In this document: piece after piece, positions 9,148 through 18,042 of the stretch
How positions within the stretch are numbered: the first letter of the stretch is position 1
Layout of the letters: each line of letters opens with the position of its first letter
From: Legionella moravica DSM 19234
GTDB taxonomy: Bacteria; Pseudomonadota; Gammaproteobacteria; Legionellales; Legionellaceae
Length of the DNA: 64,000 nt
Direction of reading: 5' to 3'
Assembly (NCBI RefSeq): GCF_000423305.1
Contig: NZ_KE383999.1
Coordinates: 241,667 to 305,666 of the forward strand
The notes under the pieces: generated by a model
Told to the model about the DNA's origin: nothing
The model's input: only the letters and a program-made list of their open reading frames with translations
Database searches by the model: none
Made by a program: the position numbers and the translations under genes

Positions 9148-9497
9148 GGTTCAAGCCGGTCATTTGTGCCATCCATATACGCGCCCTTCTCCCTTGAGGG
9201 AGAAGGGCTGGGGATGAGGGTGGGAGCATGGCTCGAAATAAAATGAAAAGTTAACACCTGAATCTATAAACCAGGAAACTAAACATAAATTATTGATTTA
9301 TATAAAATAATCCATAACAATCAAGGCATCAAAACATGTTATGTTCATGTTTTTAATTAAATGGACAGCCGATTCCATCGGAGCGTGAATTAAACGAATA
9401 TGCCCTTATTCGTTGCTTTTTACTCCGTGTCACATCCCCACCCTCATCCCTAACCCTTCTCCCTCAAGGGAGAAGGGAACCGATGAGAGCAAGCCGT
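9148..9497. repeat. MITE-like repeat, copy 2
   Basis: The second copy of the unit at 8750-9098, in the same orientation, differing at only about a dozen positions by eye. Its core is 9184-9477. A degenerate third fragment with only the right end (CCACCCTCATCCCTCAAGG) follows at about 9507-9535. Tandem placement about 50 nt apart suggests duplication of a larger segment or repeated insertion. Confidence 0.8.
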
Positions 9498-9607
9498 ATC
9501 ACATATCCACCCTCATCCCTCAAGGAAGAAGGAAGTCGCTATAAACTATTCGCAGGCTAAAGGTTTTGTATAAAAAGTTTTACAATTGTTCTGATAGAGT
9601 TAATTTG

Positions 9608-9616
9608 TGTTATAAT
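9608..9616 (+). promoter_or_regulatory. Extended -10 promoter for the gene at 9653
   Basis: TGTTATAAT is a perfect extended -10 (TGn then TATAAT at 9611-9616), 37 nt before the start codon. A poor -35 candidate TTGTTC lies at 9586-9591 with a 19-nt spacer, which an extended -10 tolerates. Confidence 0.55.
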
Positions 9617-9652
9617 GAGCCAAAATTGTACTTAAAGGTTTAAAATAAAGTC

Positions 9653-10372
9653 ATGTCAAATGAAAAAAAAGACAGGCTGTCAGGTGTACATTCATTATTT
9701 AGTAACTCTGAGGCCAAAAACTGTCAATCAAGTAAGACTGTAATTATTGAACGGTACTCCGATTCAGATTATAAGCCAAAGGAATCTGCTCATGAACTGA
9801 ATTCCAATACTGAAATCAGCTATTTACTAAGACTACAAACAAAACAAAAACAGCGTTTCATCTATGCTCCAGATGAACAAACCCAAGAAAAGATCATTAC
9901 TACACAAGAGCGTTATGGATATCCTTGTGAGCTTGTTTTCCTGGATGATCCTGAATCCATAACTCAATTCCTGGATCATGTTTCAACGGGAGATTCACTC
10001 CTGATCATTGCCCAGGGTTGTCTGAATGACCATCTAATTGCCGGACTTGATGCAGATGCTTATATTGAATGGATAACAGAGGATCTAGAGCTTGCAGATA
10101 AAGAACTCAAACAAATTGAACTGTTTTCTTGCAATATGGGATTGGCTGATGATTATATCAATGAACTCAAGCATGGATTATCCTCAGTGTGTCATCGACT
10201 TGTAGCTTATAAAGCTTTGTGCGGGGCAGGAAAAGAGGGTAAAGTCTTTATAAAAGAATCAGGGAATAATAAAGACCAAGATTTGTTTTATGATGAATCA
10301 AATTTACCAAATGAGCTTAAGGTTGTTGAATACATACGTCCTTATGACAATCAAAAGTGCATCAGACAGTAA
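9653..10372 (+). CDS. Unrecognised protein with caspase-like-fold (C80/DUF4347-like) pattern
   Basis: This 239-residue protein has about 50 disordered polar N-terminal residues. It then has a strand-helix pattern with two motifs at caspase-fold spacing: GDSLLIIAQG (113-122) and IELFSCNMG (155-163). In clan CD peptidases and DUF4347 proteins the first strand ends in His-Gly and the second in a Cys. Here the Cys (160) is present but the His position is Gln121; His127 is nearby. So it may be an inactive relative, or the resemblance may be accidental. The GC content is low like its neighbours. Start ATG follows AAAGG and the extended -10 above. It converges with ohr across a hairpin. Confidence 0.6.
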   Translation: MSNEKKDRLSGVHSLFSNSEAKNCQSSKTVIIERYSDSDYKPKESAHELNSNTEISYLLRLQTKQKQRFIYAPDEQTQEKIITTQERYGYPCELVFLDDPESITQFLDHVSTGDSLLIIAQGCLNDHLIAGLDADAYIEWITEDLELADKELKQIELFSCNMGLADDYINELKHGLSSVCHRLVAYKALCGAGKEGKVFIKESGNNKDQDLFYDESNLPNELKVVEYIRPYDNQKCIRQ

Positions 10373-10392
10373 GTGTGACTTCATTTCTAACT

Positions 10393-10427
10393 GTAGCTCG
10401 TTGGGTCACTGACCCAACGAATTCTAC
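10393..10427. terminator. Hairpin between convergent genes
   Basis: A stem of GTAG...CGTTGGGT pairing with ACCCAACG...CTAC with a short CACTG-type loop lies between the stop of the gene at 9653-10372 and the stop of ohr. It has no strong T tract but is placed as a bidirectional terminator. Confidence 0.6.
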
Positions 10428-10438
10428 AATCAGTGCAT

Positions 10439-10879
10439 TCAAGAACCAATTACATCAAACACTACATCAACATTACCACGGGTAGCATGGGAGTAGGGGC
10501 AAACCTGCTCGTGCGCTTCTTTTACCAATTCGGCCAACTCTTCCTTTTTTAAACTCTTATCTTCAATAAGCATGTGAACAGAAATTCCAAAGCCACCTTT
10601 TTTCCGAGGTCCAATTGAAACAGCGCAGTTTATTTTAGCTTCAGTCGCATTTTTTTTATGTTGTTTGGCTACATAATCAAGCGCACCGCCAAAACAGGCA
10701 GCATAACCCGCTGCAAACAGATGTTCTGGTGTAGTCGTTCCTGGTTTGCCTTGACCGCCTAATTCTTTGGGCACAGAAAGATTAACGGCCACTGAGCCAT
10801 CACTCGCTTCACTTCGACCATTTCGTCCACCAAAAGCAGTTGCCTTGGCTGTAAATAACGGATTTATTTCATCAGACAT
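10439..10879 (-). CDS. ohr: Organic hydroperoxide resistance protein Ohr
   Basis: This 146-residue OsmC/Ohr-family thiol peroxidase reduces organic hydroperoxides in the cytoplasm with lipoyl-type reductants. Both active-site cysteines are visible: AACFGGAL (peroxidatic Cys) and VCPYSHATRGNVDV (resolving Cys with the Ohr-typical C-terminal signature). The N-terminal LFTAKATAFGGRNG also matches Ohr rather than OsmC. Length is normal for the family. Start ATG follows AGGAG. No MarR-type ohrR gene lies beside it, although ohr is often linked to one. It stands alone between convergent and divergent neighbours. Confidence 0.93.
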   Translation of the reverse strand: MSDEINPLFTAKATAFGGRNGRSEASDGSVAVNLSVPKELGGQGKPGTTTPEHLFAAGYAACFGGALDYVAKQHKKNATEAKINCAVSIGPRKKGGFGISVHMLIEDKSLKKEELAELVKEAHEQVCPYSHATRGNVDVVFDVIGS

Positions 10880-11027
10880 TTATATTCTCCTGTTCTTTTA
10901 TAAGTAACTATAAAGATTATCAAATTCAATTTTTAATTAGGGCGCTACAGATTATAGTAGAACTCAATCAATTCATAGACAGAATAATATTCTGATTAGT
11001 ATACTCTTCGTCATTCGATTACAAAAT

Positions 11028-11663
11028 GTGTCATTAAAAATGAAATTCACGGACCGAGACTGGCTTCTCGAAGAGTTACCTGAACATGTTGATTACTGGT
11101 GGTTGGTACGCTTAATTAATGCTTGGGTAGAGGCGGAATCACTACCTTTCAAGATGGGAGTTCTCACTACTGTAGATGAACAGGGATTTCCCAAAAGCCG
11201 TACAGTGGCCATTCGTGAAATAAACGAAGAAGGTTTGCTTTTTTTTACTCAGTTGGGTAGTGCTAAAGTTGCGCATATTTCCGTCAATCCCAATGTTTCT
11301 TTTACTTTTATGTTACCCAATACTCAAAGACAAATTACTGTTTCAGGCAGAATAAATCCTCTTGATGAAATGGAAAGCGTAAAAAATTGGGAAACTTATG
11401 ATCAAGAGAGAAGATTACGATTTTTAGTTTATGGCACCAAATCAGGCCAGACGATAAAACAACAACATGAACTAGACGAAGAGTTGATTATTTTAAGGGA
11501 GAAATATAAAAAAACTCTCCCGGAAAGGCCTCGAGAATATGTTGGTTATACCATTGTTCCAGAAGAAATAAAATTTTATCAATTAAATGAACATCGAATA
11601 TCGGACTCATTAAAAGCAACCTGTATTCATGAATACTGGATTTTGCAACGATTTGTTCCTTAG
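11028..11663 (+). CDS. pdxH: Pyridoxamine 5'-phosphate oxidase
   Basis: This is the FMN enzyme that makes pyridoxal 5'-phosphate from pyridoxine or pyridoxamine phosphate. Recognisable parts are the FMN-binding split-barrel region (PKSRTVAIREI, then FFTQLGSAKV) and the C-terminal EEIKFYQLNEHRISD, which corresponds to the family's EFWqg...RLHdR segment but is divergent. At 211 residues it is close to the usual 210-220. The start may be this GTG or the ATG at 11040; neither has a strong ribosome site. The C-terminal divergence leaves a small doubt whether it is the housekeeping PdxH or a paralogue. The methyltransferase at 11676 follows after 12 nt, so the two are probably cotranscribed. Confidence 0.8.
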   Translation: MSLKMKFTDRDWLLEELPEHVDYWWLVRLINAWVEAESLPFKMGVLTTVDEQGFPKSRTVAIREINEEGLLFFTQLGSAKVAHISVNPNVSFTFMLPNTQRQITVSGRINPLDEMESVKNWETYDQERRLRFLVYGTKSGQTIKQQHELDEELIILREKYKKTLPERPREYVGYTIVPEEIKFYQLNEHRISDSLKATCIHEYWILQRFVP

Positions 11664-11675
11664 TATAAGGTCATC

Positions 11676-12434
11676 ATGGGAAAAAATTTAGATAGTTACC
11701 TTAATTTATGCACACAATTTTATGATTTAATCAGACCCCAACCACCCGAGGATGCTTATGCATTTTATCGTTCTTACGTCGCCAATGCAGGTGGAGTTGC
11801 TTTAGAACCGATGTGTGGATCCGGGCGATTTTTATTGCCTCTACTTAAAGAACAATTTGAAATTTCAGGTTTTGATGCCAGTGAGCACATGTTGGCCGCC
11901 TTATATGCTAAAGCTCAGTTGCAGCATCTAAAGCCCGATGTATGGCAAGGTTTTGCTGAGGATTTAAGCAGAACACAAAGGTATAACCTGATTTTTATTC
12001 CCAGTGGTTCATTTGGGCACCTGATTCATTTAGATACAATAAAAAAATCGTTGAAGCTTTTTTATGATCATTTGAATCCTGAGGGGATTTTATTGTTTGA
12101 AGCAGAAACATCTAAAATAGTCCCGGAGCAACTTGGAGTTTGGCGAGGCGTTGCTTGCGACAAGCCAGATGGAAATTTGATATTGGTCAATAGGCTCACA
12201 ACCTTTGAAAACAACGTTTGTTATTCAATTGATAAATATGAGCTTGTTGAAAAAGGGCAGATCATTCAAACTGAAATTGAGCGTTTTAATGTTCGAATCT
12301 ATGACGATCCCGCTATTTTAATGAACCTGCTGAAAGAAGCGGGTTTTAAAGAAATTAACATGATAAAAGCATTTAATCGATCAGCTGAACCGGATAAAAA
12401 TGACTCCTGCATTGTGTATGAGTGCAAAAAATAA
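11676..12434 (+). CDS. Class I SAM-dependent methyltransferase
   Basis: This 252-residue protein has the Rossmann-type methyltransferase core. Motif I is ALEPMCGSGRFLLPLL (about residues 44-59), the acidic residue ending strand 2 is in GFDASEHML, motif II is YNLIFIPSGSFGHL, and a C-terminal beta-hairpin is present. The substrate is unknown; the family includes small-molecule and protein methylases. It is translated from an ATG 12 nt after pdxH. A TA-flanked MITE (12446-12608) lies just after its stop codon. Confidence 0.8.
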   Translation: MGKNLDSYLNLCTQFYDLIRPQPPEDAYAFYRSYVANAGGVALEPMCGSGRFLLPLLKEQFEISGFDASEHMLAALYAKAQLQHLKPDVWQGFAEDLSRTQRYNLIFIPSGSFGHLIHLDTIKKSLKLFYDHLNPEGILLFEAETSKIVPEQLGVWRGVACDKPDGNLILVNRLTTFENNVCYSIDKYELVEKGQIIQTEIERFNVRIYDDPAILMNLLKEAGFKEINMIKAFNRSAEPDKNDSCIVYECKK

Positions 12435-12445
12435 AGACAGTAATT

Positions 12446-12608
12446 TAGGTCTGTTGACATTTCATTATGTTCAAGCCTACTTTCCGCGACTTGTTCGCGG
12501 AATCGATAGATCGTGCGCAAAACAAGAATATATTGCGCCTATAAAGATTGAATTAGATCCCGCGAACAAGTCGCCGGACGTCGAAACTTGAATTGTCAAC
12601 AGCCCCTA
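12446..12608. repeat. TA-flanked MITE, copy A
   Basis: A 163-nt element ending TAGGTCTGTTGACA on the left and TGTCAACAGCCCCTA on the right, with TA at both borders. Inside is an inverted pair around CCGCGA/TCGCGG with GACTTGTTCGCGG. It is about 90% identical to 62487-62650 and shares its ends with 56675-56816. TA borders and the GTTGACAATT end fit a Tc1/mariner (IS630)-type non-autonomous element. Confidence 0.8.
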
Positions 12609-12620
12609 ATCTATTTATAA

Positions 12621-14153
12621 CTATTTTTTCATCACATAGGATGATAGACATTGTTCTACATCGTCTGGATTAAAGTGCAACTCATGTTTACTAGCCCATA
12701 ATCGAAATTCTGATTTAGATACTTGGGTAGTTTTAGCATCTTTATCGGATAACCATAAAGCATTAGCTACCTTTTCGGGAGTAAGTTGTTTGGGTTTTAC
12801 TTTTAGATAGTGCAAGAAGAATGGATAGGGGGGATTAGGGGGATTAGATCTTAATAAATTAACAATGCCTCTGTGTTTAAATTTCTCAGCAAAGTCTAGA
12901 GCCGTTTCACCATTATTGGTTTTAATATTTCTATCTGCACCGATACTAACAAGCCATTTAGCGACCTCTTCTTGCTCCTTTTCAAAATAATCATTTTTAT
13001 CTCCACAAGAAGCGTAATGCAAAGGAGTAAAGCCAAACTGATCCTGGATATTAAAATCAGCACCTTTTGCTACAAGAATTTTACAGGCTTCCAAGTCTCC
13101 AGAGGATGCCAACTGGCCTAAGTAACTTTTAGAAACATGAGCAGTTTTATTTAGATCAAGTCCAGCTTCTATGAAAAGGTTTACGATTCGTTCAAAAGTT
13201 TCTGTTAAATAGGGATCAAGAAACAGCAAAAATTTATGAAATGGGTTCGACCCAGCATGATTGACTGTATCTATTCTTGCTCCATTTTTTAATAAAAATT
13301 CAATTACTTCAACTTGTCCCGTCATTGCTGCTAAATGCAAGGGAGTATTTCCTGCATCAGTTTTTGAATGTATTAAATCTGGGAACGTTTTTACTAATCG
13401 CACTGCCTCGTTGAGTTTTCCGTCACAACTCGCGCTTAAAAGGTTATCTTTAAAACATTTAGAGATAATTATATTTAAACTATCAGTTTTTTTATTATAT
13501 TGGGTTTTATACATAATACATTCTCTAAATGTTGTTTCCCACAGATAAGCATTTAATAAATCAACCCCCTCAAGATTACATTTTTCAAATTCACATTGAA
13601 TCAGGTTTGTTTTTTCTGCATTACTGCCAATAAAATTACAGTCATAAAAACTAATGTCACACACCTTAGTATGACTAAAATCAGCATTTGTAAAATTAAC
13701 TGATGGAAAAATGATACCGTTATTACAAAAATTTCTAAAAGCAATATTTTTCAAATTAAATCCAGCAAACATTGGAATTTGGGGATTGTAAGAAATTGCA
13801 TACTTAAAAAATCTAGCATCTTTATATTGCACGGAAAAATCCGTGTGTTTAATATCCAGGTAACCGTCTACATCCTTCCACAATTGCATATAATCCTTCA
13901 AAACAACCATTTTATCTGCAGGAGATAAGTCATTTTGATGAACATCAAAAATTTTTTTTGTTTCCAGATATATTGTTTTACAAAACTCAATATGGGCAAC
14001 AGGATGTTTGGGCCAGGTTATTGGCGGGCCTATTCTGTGTTCATCTTTTTTTTTATTTAGGTATTCCGTCCTAAAATCCTGGAATTTAGTTTTAATTATT
14101 TCTAATAAATGACTGGCTGATAACTTTATCTGTAGTTCCGAGCTGGAATACAT
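12621..14153 (-). CDS. Pentapeptide-repeat plus ankyrin-repeat protein, probable effector
   Basis: A 510-residue protein from the ATG at 14153, chosen because AAAGG sits 8 nt upstream; a GTG three codons earlier is possible. Residues about 145-225 form pentapeptide-like repeats (A(D/N)FS, CNFIGSN, CNLEGVD, spaced by fives). Residues about 265-435 hold ankyrin repeats (NTPLHLAAMTGQVEVIEFLL, FTPLHYASCGD, ETALDFAEK). The C-terminal 70 residues (TPEKVANALWLSDKD...) are a small helical domain. Ankyrin proteins are a large class of Legionella Dot/Icm effectors, so an effector role is likely but not shown. The gene lies between a MITE and a repeat block. Confidence 0.8.
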   Translation of the reverse strand: MYSSSELQIKLSASHLLEIIKTKFQDFRTEYLNKKKDEHRIGPPITWPKHPVAHIEFCKTIYLETKKIFDVHQNDLSPADKMVVLKDYMQLWKDVDGYLDIKHTDFSVQYKDARFFKYAISYNPQIPMFAGFNLKNIAFRNFCNNGIIFPSVNFTNADFSHTKVCDISFYDCNFIGSNAEKTNLIQCEFEKCNLEGVDLLNAYLWETTFRECIMYKTQYNKKTDSLNIIISKCFKDNLLSASCDGKLNEAVRLVKTFPDLIHSKTDAGNTPLHLAAMTGQVEVIEFLLKNGARIDTVNHAGSNPFHKFLLFLDPYLTETFERIVNLFIEAGLDLNKTAHVSKSYLGQLASSGDLEACKILVAKGADFNIQDQFGFTPLHYASCGDKNDYFEKEQEEVAKWLVSIGADRNIKTNNGETALDFAEKFKHRGIVNLLRSNPPNPPYPFFLHYLKVKPKQLTPEKVANALWLSDKDAKTTQVSKSEFRLWASKHELHFNPDDVEQCLSSYVMKK

Positions 14154-14333
14154 AAACGGCACCTTTAAATTCGACTAATTGAATCAATATTGTACCGGAA
14201 ATAGTCAGCCATGTTATCCGTATAAAATACGGTGTGTCGCTGATTATCGTTATTTGTCTTGGCAAAAATGGTCTTGGCAAAATAACGGTTTATTACAAGA
14301 ATCTGGTTTATAAACACATGACCTCTGTACATC

Positions 14334-14570
14334 ATAAAAAACCTGTCTTGCCCGCGCAGGCGGGCAACTATTTGGCATTTAGCACTTCACTAAGTTGAGA
14401 TAACTCGTTGACATACACCAACTCGAACGCCAAAACGAGGTGATATGCAGTGTATCAGTGAGTTGAAAAAAAGCTTGAACGTGGAGACAAATAATCCCCT
14501 CGGGCTCTTTTGCATCGGTTTATGTTGATGAATGGTTGCCCGCCTGCGCGGGCAAGACAGGTTTTTTGTC
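14334..14570. repeat. Inverted repeat arms around CCCGCGCAGGCGGG
   Basis: ACCTGTCTTGCCCGCGCAGG (from 14341) is the reverse complement of the sequence ending ...GGCAAGACAGGT (14536-14562). The arms are about 35 nt long and enclose some 170 nt without a gene. The right arm is also the shared core of the three direct repeats that follow. Confidence 0.7.
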
Positions 14571-14917
14571 ATGTGTAGAGCAAATATCCATCAGATTAAT
14601 ATGAAGTGTTAGCGAAGCAATCCAGATCGAATTTCGCTAAACTGCCGTGTGGAGACAAATAATCCCCAGGGGCTCTTTTGCATCGGTTTATTTTGATGAA
14701 TGGTTGCCCGCCTGCGCGGGCAAGACAGGTTTTTTGTCATGTGTAGAGCAAATACCCATCAGTGTTAGCGAAGCAATCCAGATCGAATTTCGCTAACATT
14801 CCGTGTGGAGACAAATAATCCCCAGGGGCTCTTTTGCATCGGTTTATTTTGATGAATGGCTGCCCGCCTGTGCGGTCAAGACAGGTTTTTGTCATGTGCG
14901 GAGCAAATACCCATCAG
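14481..14917. repeat. Three direct copies of a 150-165 nt repeat
   Basis: Copies begin at about 14481, 14647 and 14803 with GTGGAGACAAATAATCCCC. They run through GGCTCTTTTGCATCGGTTTA, the GCCCGCCTGCGCGGGC hairpin and GTCATGTGTAGAGCAAATA. The first two copies end in a second hairpin, GTTAGCGAA/TTCGCTAAC. The third copy stops before that hairpin, and its first hairpin carries substitutions (TGTGCGGTC). There is no coding potential. The block occupies most of the gap 14163-15350. Confidence 0.8.
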
Positions 14918-15269
14918 ACTTAACAAATTCTTTAAATTTATTAATAGCTCAAAAACTCTGTTTAATTTGATTTGGATTTAACACCCTTTGATCGGGAAAG
15001 TTTTATGGGCGACTTGTTCCCCAATGTACGAAAAGAGATTTTGGATAAATTAGCACAATAAATCCTCAGCTAGTTGAGATTCTATATGTGCAGTGCAAGC
15101 CTAAATTAATAGAACCTGAGATCTGGATGTTATCAAAGTCGGAGGCAATACCCATCGCTATTTACCCTACACAGAAACTTGTCTACATTATTCAGATACC
15201 GAACAAACCCAGTAATTGGTTTATTCGGTAAGTGATTGTCCTATTGAAGACTATGAATTCTATAATTAG

Positions 15270-15350
15270 GTGATGGATAAACTAAATAACAGCCCCCGAA
15301 AAACTATTGGATATGCCACACCTAATGAACGATTTTCAGCTGGAGCTTAA
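15270..15350 (+). pseudogene. IS30-family transposase C-terminal remnant
   Basis: 27 codons read MDKLNNSPRKTIGYATPNER and then FSAGA before the stop. This resembles the conserved end of IS30-type transposases (L-N-x-R-P-R-K-x-L-G-Y-x-T-P-x-E). Nothing upstream in frame carries the DDE core, so it is a decayed fragment. It abuts the methyltransferase start (stop TAA directly before ATG). The stretch 14930-15270 shows no other gene that I can support. Confidence 0.55.
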
Positions 15351-15959
15351 ATGACAAATAGAAATAAAGATCATGTTTATCAGATTTATGATGAAATTAT
15401 TGATTGGTTTGACAATGCTCGCACTAAAGATTTGAACATGGAGAAATCCTATTTAAATTTAATTCAAAAACATCTTCCACTTAACAGCAAAATTTTAGAT
15501 GTTGGTTGTGGGACGGGAGAGCCTTTAGCACAGTTTTTAATTAATGCAGGTTATATACTGACGGGTATTGATGCCAGTAAAAGAATGATTGAGCGGTGTA
15601 AACAAAAATTTCCAAAGGGAAAATGGCTGTTGGCCGATATGCGCACTTTAGATTTGAATGAACAATTTCATGCAGTAATTGCTTGGCATAGTTTTTTTCA
15701 TTTATCCCATGAAGATCAACGCTGTACATTAAAATTACTGGCGTCTTATGTACATCAAAATGGTTTATTCATTTTTACATCGGGACCAGAATATGGAGAG
15801 GTTTGGAGTGACAATGGAGGACATGATCTTTATCACGCATCGCTTTCTACTGAAGAATATCAACAACTCCTTATTGATAATAATTTTAAAATATTAGTAC
15901 ATAAAATAAGAGATCCAGAATGTGGAGAAGCAACCGTTTGGGTTGCGCAAAAAAGTTAG
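15351..15959 (+). CDS. Class I SAM-dependent methyltransferase
   Basis: A 202-residue methyltransferase with textbook motif I ILDVGCGTGEPLAQFL (about residues 46-61), GIDASKRMIERC (the acidic end of strand 2), a DMRTL loop and motif IV-V region HAVIAWHSFFHLSHEDQ. The substrate is not readable. It begins directly after the IS30 remnant, so it may have been acquired or its promoter replaced by insertion. It ends at a strong hairpin shared with the convergent hydrolase gene. Confidence 0.85.
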   Translation: MTNRNKDHVYQIYDEIIDWFDNARTKDLNMEKSYLNLIQKHLPLNSKILDVGCGTGEPLAQFLINAGYILTGIDASKRMIERCKQKFPKGKWLLADMRTLDLNEQFHAVIAWHSFFHLSHEDQRCTLKLLASYVHQNGLFIFTSGPEYGEVWSDNGGHDLYHASLSTEEYQQLLIDNNFKILVHKIRDPECGEATVWVAQKS

Positions 15960-15994
15960 TGCGTTATCGAGTTGAATCCGCCCCAGGATCTTAT

Positions 15995-16032
15995 ATCTTA
16001 GGTCTGATTATCAAAATAATCAGACTTAAGAT
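15995..16032. terminator. Long hairpin between convergent genes
   Basis: ATCTTAGGTCTGATTAT pairs with ATAATCAGACTTAAGAT across a CAAA loop, 17 bp with one imperfection. It lies between the stop codons at 15959 and 16079 and can serve both directions. Confidence 0.75.
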
Positions 16033-16078
16033 AGTGGTATTTACTATCGAATCACTCTTTGTCAGTTAAATAATGAAT

Positions 16079-17848
16079 TTAATCTGAAGAAGCCATCGAC
16101 ATACTCAACATCGAACGACGAGCAACTTCCCCTGCTTCGTGGCCTTCTTGTATAGGCAAGAATCTCTGGTTTATTCCTTCCTTGAATAAGGTAACGGAAG
16201 GAGCGCGATGCACAAGGCCAATGGATTTATTTACTTTTGTTGGGTTAAATAATTGTTCACCTTGTTTGTAGCAATAATCAGCTATTGCATGCCCATCCAG
16301 ATCTGGCGCAAACTCATTTGTCTTAAAATCAACCACCATCATTTTTCGGTAGCTGTTTTCAGCAGAATAATTGCTTCTCGCTTTTTCACCATAAAACCCC
16401 CATTGAACGAGAAATTTATCAAAAGACCGCTCCCAGGAATCATGTAATCCGCGCCCTAAAACAGCGTCATCAACGGGATTGTTCTCTCGGTCTAAAAGAA
16501 AGTCGATAATTTGTTGAAGCCAGGACCCTTGATGTTTTTTTCGATATTCATTTCTATGAGCTTTTGGCGAGATGACGACTGAATAATTTCTCTTTTCTTT
16601 AGGCAGGCTAAAAAACGCTTTGCCAGTATCTAAATCCCAATTGGAACCCCAGGTTCCTAACTTGATAAATGGGAGACAAAGGGTTGAAAAAATTCGAGAA
16701 AAAATATTATTACCCAGCGCTCGGTTGAAATAATCCCGACCGACTTGTGCTGTAGATGCAAAGGTTCTTGATGCATATAATCCACCCAGTGTCTGTTTTT
16801 GCTTAGGATCATCCATTTTTGGCAATTGGTGAAAATGAGCGGCTACATGACTAGCAATACTTCCTCCTAAAGAAACTCCATGCAACACAATATTCGAATG
16901 GGACACTCCCTGATCCAATAATGCCTGTACCTGAGCAATCCCTGAGTCTATAAGATCCTGGGCAATGTCCACCTGCCCTTCACTGTTTAAGATACCTGGA
17001 TAATTAAATTGAATGGCAGTTACTGGAATCCCATCTTTACCGTAATGGAGAAGATCTTCTGCAACTTGTTGATAATCTTGTTGAAAGCTTCCACTGTTTC
17101 CGTTGAAATAAACAATGGTCAGATGATTTTTCTCATTTTCTGCAGTGACCTGTTCGTTGGAGGCAACAATGGTTTCAAGAGCAATCATTTTATTTCGTAG
17201 GGACATTGAAACAGGTTTTTCACTAAAACGGATCGTTCCATTATGTGATTGATAGATAGGATTATACCCTTTCAGGGCTTTATACTGTTTGTGTTGAATC
17301 GTATCAATTTCGATAATACCCAGGGCTTTTTCACGATCAAAGCTGGGTTTTTTAGAGCCAGCAGGAAAAATCAAAGGACCTAAGGTTTTACCCAATACTG
17401 AGGATGGGATGGTTTTATAGTGTTTATTTTCGCTGTTTGCTGAGTATGCAATAACATGACCAATTGCCCCACCGATTAACTGAGTGTCTAAAAGAAAAAA
17501 GCGCAACAGCCATTTTAATTTTGAGTCTGCGTTTTTAAAATCTTCCCAAGCTGATGTTTTGGGAGCGCTCCTTGGTTTTAGCGTAGTAAATAAAGTAGCG
17601 ATGAATGCATGTTCTTTTTGTAATGACTGTTCGGTTATTTCTTGTTTTTCGGAGGTAACTTTAGTACTGCTTTTGCTTTCATTGAGCTCAACACTTTCAA
17701 AATAAAAGCAGTTTTGTTCTCTGGACAGCTTTATTTCTTTATCAATTGTTTGGTCATTTTTTTCTTTACTGTATCGAATAACGATGGTGTCATTATATTG
17801 ATAATGATCGTATATCGCTTGAAATTCATTAAAAGTAAGTCTCATCAT
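16079..17848 (-). CDS. Large alpha/beta-hydrolase, possible effector lipase/esterase
   Basis: This 589-residue protein has an alpha/beta-hydrolase core in its second half. VYFNGNSGS (about 247-255) is placed as the oxyanion strand, the nucleophile elbow is GVSLGGS with Ser326, and histidines late in the chain (DGHAIADY, EGHEAGEV) could complete the triad. The first 240 residues have no recognisable domain apart from a hydrophobic stretch around 112-135. Bacterial lipases usually carry a signal peptide, but none is seen, so it is probably cytosolic or exported by Dot/Icm. The SidB/SdbA family of Legionella effectors has a similar lipase-like core, but I cannot establish homology by eye. Start ATG follows AAGGAA. 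Confidence 0.7.
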   Translation of the reverse strand: MMRLTFNEFQAIYDHYQYNDTIVIRYSKEKNDQTIDKEIKLSREQNCFYFESVELNESKSSTKVTSEKQEITEQSLQKEHAFIATLFTTLKPRSAPKTSAWEDFKNADSKLKWLLRFFLLDTQLIGGAIGHVIAYSANSENKHYKTIPSSVLGKTLGPLIFPAGSKKPSFDREKALGIIEIDTIQHKQYKALKGYNPIYQSHNGTIRFSEKPVSMSLRNKMIALETIVASNEQVTAENEKNHLTIVYFNGNSGSFQQDYQQVAEDLLHYGKDGIPVTAIQFNYPGILNSEGQVDIAQDLIDSGIAQVQALLDQGVSHSNIVLHGVSLGGSIASHVAAHFHQLPKMDDPKQKQTLGGLYASRTFASTAQVGRDYFNRALGNNIFSRIFSTLCLPFIKLGTWGSNWDLDTGKAFFSLPKEKRNYSVVISPKAHRNEYRKKHQGSWLQQIIDFLLDRENNPVDDAVLGRGLHDSWERSFDKFLVQWGFYGEKARSNYSAENSYRKMMVVDFKTNEFAPDLDGHAIADYCYKQGEQLFNPTKVNKSIGLVHRAPSVTLFKEGINQRFLPIQEGHEAGEVARRSMLSMSMASSD

Positions 17849-18042
17849 TTTCCTTATCTATATTCAGGGACATTAATATTGCTGTCCATTATAATGATTT
17901 ATGCAGCACATTTCTCGTGGGGGGGTAACGCATTATTGAGATCTTCATAGCTATTTTTGGTTGCAACGTTCAGTATGAAACATAATAAACTATACTATTC
18001 TTGATAGAAAATTAATGGATGATTTTTCTTAAAGGAATAAAC

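Noticed and set aside
14390..14572. 60-codon minus-strand open frame in the repeat block
   Set aside because: It reads through the hairpin repeats, has no ribosome site, and its sequence is dictated by the repeated DNA.
14481..14917. CRISPR array
   Set aside because: The three repeated units are about 150 nt long with no short variable spacers and no cas genes; they are ordinary direct repeats.
16079..17848. Assignment of the hydrolase to the SidB/SdbA effector family
   Set aside because: Only the GxSxG region is comparable by eye; overall homology cannot be shown without an alignment.
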